The translations under genes and the position numbers were made by a program. From positions 1 through 38,215 of the forward strand of contig CAKTEZ010000015.1 in assembly GCA_934553255.1 (NCBI GenBank): a stretch of DNA of 38,215 bases. Reading direction: 5' to 3'. Below, in pieces: positions 36,126-38,215 of the stretch. The stretch comes from an uncultured Oscillospiraceae bacterium (GTDB lineage Bacteria > Bacillota > Clostridia > Oscillospirales > Oscillospiraceae). Position 1 is the stretch's first letter, and each line of letters begins with the position of its first letter. The notes beneath the pieces are model-generated. The model did no database searches, was not told the origin of the DNA, and saw only the letters and a list, made by a program, of their open reading frames with translations.

Positions 36126-37256
36126 TTACTTGACCTGGAAGCGGTTCTCGTCGCCGGTGTTCGCGCCGGAGGCGGCCAGAGCGGTCATAACTTCCTCAAC
36201 ATAGGTCTTGATGTTCTTGGTGGCGTCGTCGAAGTCATAGTCCATGACATTCTCGGGATCCAGGCCGAACTCGGCGGCAGCCTCAGGCTGGGTGGCATTG
36301 TCGATGACCAGGAACTGGTAGGAACCGTTCTGGGCGGCGAGGTTCACGCAGTCGGGAGAGAGCGCGTACTCGATCCACAGCTTTGCGGCGTTGGGATGCG
36401 CGCAGCCCTTGAACATGGCGGTGGCGCCGATCTCGCAGGAAGTGCCGGAGGACGGGATGATCAGCTCGATGTTGTCGTAGCCGTTGTCGAGGATCTGCGT
36501 GATGCCGTCATGCAGGAAGCCGATGCCGATGACGCACTCGCCGGTGCCGACATTCTTGCTCGGGCCGGAGCCGGACTTGGTGTAGACTTCGATGTTCTTG
36601 TCGAGGTCAACGAGGTACTGGATGCCCTCGTCGTGACCGTACTTCTGGATCATGGTGTTGATGACCAGCTTGGCGGTGCCGGCGGTGTTGTAGTTGGACA
36701 GCCAGATCAGGCCCTGATACTCGGGCTTGAGCAGATCGGCCCAATCCTGAGGAGCCTCGAGGCCCATGCGCTCAAGCTCGTCGGTGTTGACCATGAAGCC
36801 GAGAATGCCGGTGTAGATGCCGTACCAATAGCCGTCGGCGTTCTTGTACTGGGGCTTGGTGATGTGAGAGGCGTTCTCCGCCTGATAGGCTTCGAGCAGG
36901 CCCTCAGCCGCGCAGACATTGTAGGGATCGGTCGTGCCGCCGAACCAGACATCGGCGGACGGATTGCCGTTCTCTTCCTCGATCTTGGCCTGCACCTCAC
37001 CGGTGGACAGACGCTGATACTCGACCTCGATGCCGTACATCTTCTCGAAGTTCTCGCAGGCGGCGGCGAGGTACTCTTCCTCGCAGGAGCCGTAGACGAC
37101 GAGCTTGCCCTCGGCCTTGGCGGCGTCGATGAGGCTGGTCTCTTCGGTACCCTGCTGATCGTCAGCGGGGGTCTGTGTGTCGTCCTGCTTGCTGCCGCAG
37201 GCAACAAGGCTGAGCGCCATCACAAGGCAAAGAAGCAGTGCGATAAGCTTTTTCAT
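36126..37256 (-). CDS. Extracellular solute-binding lipoprotein of the second ABC transporter
   Basis: The 376-residue lipoprotein has the lipobox LSLVAC with Cys20, then an acidic linker. The FbpA/AfuA-like type II fold follows (KLVVYGSCEEEYLAAACENFEKMYG; SADVWFGGTTDPY; GFMVNTDELERMG; FKGCAHPNAAKLWIEYAL). Of the three binding proteins it most resembles the sensory lipoprotein, sharing the VYGS/VFTS start strand and the KGCAHPN/KGCAHEEN box. GGAGGAA precedes the ATG at 37256; an ATG at 37271 is not supported by a site. It is first gene of the unit with permease and ATPase. The ligand is unproven. Confidence 0.91.
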   Translation of the reverse strand: MKKLIALLLCLVMALSLVACGSKQDDTQTPADDQQGTEETSLIDAAKAEGKLVVYGSCEEEYLAAACENFEKMYGIEVEYQRLSTGEVQAKIEEENGNPSADVWFGGTTDPYNVCAAEGLLEAYQAENASHITKPQYKNADGYWYGIYTGILGFMVNTDELERMGLEAPQDWADLLKPEYQGLIWLSNYNTAGTAKLVINTMIQKYGHDEGIQYLVDLDKNIEVYTKSGSGPSKNVGTGECVIGIGFLHDGITQILDNGYDNIELIIPSSGTSCEIGATAMFKGCAHPNAAKLWIEYALSPDCVNLAAQNGSYQFLVIDNATQPEAAAEFGLDPENVMDYDFDDATKNIKTYVEEVMTALAASGANTGDENRFQVK

Positions 37257-37321
37257 GCAAATTTCCTCCAATTCAAATTACCGGCGGCGCGGTAACGTTT
37301 CCACCGCCGCAGGCTGCAAAA

Positions 37322-37350
37322 ATATTACAGCCCGCACGGATAAATGGCAA
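37322..37350 (-). promoter_or_regulatory. Sigma-A promoter of the second transporter operon
   Basis: Minus strand TTGCCA (37350-37345), 17 bp, TAATAT (37327-37322). The start would be near 37315, giving a leader of about 60 nt. Direct repeats lie 15 bp further upstream. Confidence 0.65.
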
Positions 37351-37365
37351 GAAAATTTACCAAAG

Positions 37366-37392
37366 TTATCAGTTTTACACGAATTTTATCAG
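37366..37392 (-). promoter_or_regulatory. Two TTATCAG direct repeats with 20-bp period
   Basis: Identical ttatcag units on the plus strand start at 37366 and 37386, exactly 20 bp apart, upstream of the -35 box of the second transporter operon. Geometry fits an AraC-type activator. The sequence differs from the repeats at 29587-29620, so the same regulator need not bind both. Confidence 0.5.
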
Positions 37393-37460
37393 ATATGTCC
37401 CGTTCCGCCGCAAGGACACGGCTCCGCCCCCGCGCATCAAAAATCTTCCAACTTGTTCCT

Positions 37461-37490
37461 TGGATAAACTGGCGCGATTTTCAAAGACTA
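37461..37490 (+). promoter_or_regulatory. Possible sigma-G promoter for spoVT
   Basis: TGGATA (37461-37466), 17 bp, AAGACTA (37484-37490) compares with the sigma-G pattern TGAATA / CATACTA (5 of 6 and 5 of 7). spoVT is a forespore sigma-G gene in Bacillus subtilis, so the match is expected but remains visual. Confidence 0.45.
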
Positions 37491-37527
37491 AGCGCAGTAA
37501 AACAACTAAAAAAGGAGATCGGCATAG

Positions 37528-38070
37528 ATGAAAGCAACCGGAATCGTGCGAAGGATCGACGACCTCGGCCGCGTGGTCATTCCCAAGGAGATCCGCCGCA
37601 CCATGCGTATCCGCGAGGGCGACCCGTTGGAGATCTACACGAGCAAGGAGGGCGAGGTCATCTTCAAAAAATACTCGCTCATGGGCGGCGTGGACGAATT
37701 TGCCGGCCAGATCTGTGAGACGCTGAACAAGACCACCGGCCTGACCGTCGCCGTGACGGACCGTGACAGCGTAGTCGCCGCCGCGGGCGGCGCGCGCCGC
37801 GACCTGATCGGCAAGCGCATCAGCCCCGAGCTGGAGCGCATCATGGAGGACCGCGCCATCTACCGCGCACAGGGGAGCGAGCGCAGCGTCTATGTCACCG
37901 ATACGCTGGATCGCTGCTGCGCCGCCATCGCCGCGCCCATCATCTCCGAGGGCGATGCGTTGGGGCTGGTGCTGTTTGTGGAGAGCGAGGGCGAGAGCCG
38001 CGTCGGTGAGACGGAATACAAGCTCGCACAGACCATCGCGTCCTTCCTCGGCAAGCACATGGAGAGTTGA
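37528..38070 (+). CDS. spoVT: Stage V sporulation protein T
   Basis: SpoVT is a forespore transcription regulator that tunes sigma-G genes and spore properties. The 180-residue protein begins with the AbrB-type swapped-hairpin DNA-binding domain (MKATGIVRRIDDLGRVVIPKE, about 1-50). It continues with a GAF-like domain (about 55-178, TGLTVAVTDRDSVVAAAGG; PIISEGDALGLVLF), the exact SpoVT layout and length. AAAGGAGAT lies 8 bases before the ATG. It is divergent from the second transporter operon and followed at once by a terminator, so it is a single-gene unit. It indicates an endospore-forming lineage. Confidence 0.95.
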   Translation: MKATGIVRRIDDLGRVVIPKEIRRTMRIREGDPLEIYTSKEGEVIFKKYSLMGGVDEFAGQICETLNKTTGLTVAVTDRDSVVAAAGGARRDLIGKRISPELERIMEDRAIYRAQGSERSVYVTDTLDRCCAAIAAPIISEGDALGLVLFVESEGESRVGETEYKLAQTIASFLGKHMES

Positions 38071-38107
38071 AAAAAGGAAGCGCCCCGCATAGCGGGACGC
38101 TTCCTTT
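38071..38107 (+). terminator. Terminator after spoVT
   Basis: The stem pairs 38073-38082 with 38098-38107 and 38084-38088 with 38092-38096, broken by one A-C mismatch, beginning 3 bp after the stop. T-rich CCTTTC ends the downstream arm; an A-run on the upstream side would allow use on the other strand as well. Confidence 0.8.
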
Positions 38108-38182
38108 CAGTCTGTCGAAAAAGTCCGGCTGGAGCTGGGCTTTTTCTGATAGATATGGTAGAATGGGTAAGGGTGATGAAAG

Positions 38183-38215
38183 ATGCTGGAACGCGGGAAA
38201 ATGGATCGAGATCTG
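38183..38215 (+). CDS. Possible gene start clipped by the right edge
   Basis: An ATG at 38183 opens a frame (MLERGKMDRDL) to the edge, with GGGTG about 8 bases upstream and TAGAAT some 25 bases before it. Immediately upstream a 10-bp hairpin (gaaaaagtcc with gggctttttc) resembles the leader of some clostridial insertion sequences, and the N-terminus loosely recalls their transposases. Only 11 residues are visible, so this is weak. Confidence 0.3.
   Translation, partial: MLERGKMDRDL

Overview
The window looks like chromosomal DNA of a GC-rich, spore-forming member of the Clostridia, most likely a gut Oscillospiraceae-type organism. The reasons are a spoVT gene, a dnaG-rpoD macromolecular-synthesis operon, YesM/YesN-type two-component proteins, several Oscillospiraceae-like families and classic sigma-A promoters (TTGNNN, 17 bp, TANNNT). 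This placement is inference from gene content, not a database result.

Layout. (1) Positions 1-3100 are an accessory strip: an IS4-family transposase with a coupled small upstream gene and tandem 9-bp repeats, then two gene stubs (a tyrosine-recombinase C-terminus and an HD-phosphohydrolase C-terminus) that meet at one junction. (2) Positions 3150-11850 are mostly housekeeping: a DUF2974 hydrolase and cca on the minus strand; murC and a prolyl-tRNA-deacylase-like gene divergent from cca through overlapping -10 boxes; a lone phosphopantetheinyl transferase; then dnaG-rpoD. (3) Positions 11898-13749 hold an AT-richer type II restriction-modification pair sitting between rpoD and the next strong terminator. 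(4) Positions 13829-19460 carry an amidohydrolase, a secreted three-SH3b NlpC/P60 endopeptidase, a P-loop ATPase and a gamma-glutamyltransferase-family enzyme. (5) Positions 19620-23435 form a tightly coupled operon of a 930-residue iron-sulfur flavoprotein with hypA and hypB. (6) Positions 23559-37256 are the most interesting part. On one strand lie two complete binding-protein/ATPase/fused-permease ABC transporters of the Fbp/Afu type. Between them is an operon encoding a third binding lipoprotein, a YesM-type histidine kinase and a YesN/AraC-type response regulator. A HAD phosphatase and mannose-6-phosphate isomerase follow at the 3' end. (7) Positions 37528-38070 are spoVT; the right edge clips a possible new gene.

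How region 6 may work together. Systems of this class are often labelled ferric iron transporters, but two characterised relatives use sugar phosphates: AfuABC imports hexose phosphates, and HptA-HptS-HptR senses glucose-6-phosphate with the same lipoprotein/kinase/regulator layout. With manA and a sugar-phosphatase-like HAD gene at the end of the transporter operon, the simplest hypothesis is a sense-import-metabolise island for hexose phosphates, perhaps including mannose-6-phosphate. Both binding-protein promoters carry direct repeats with a 20-bp period just upstream, as expected for an AraC-type dimer, and both binding-protein genes are followed by a hairpin before their ABC genes.
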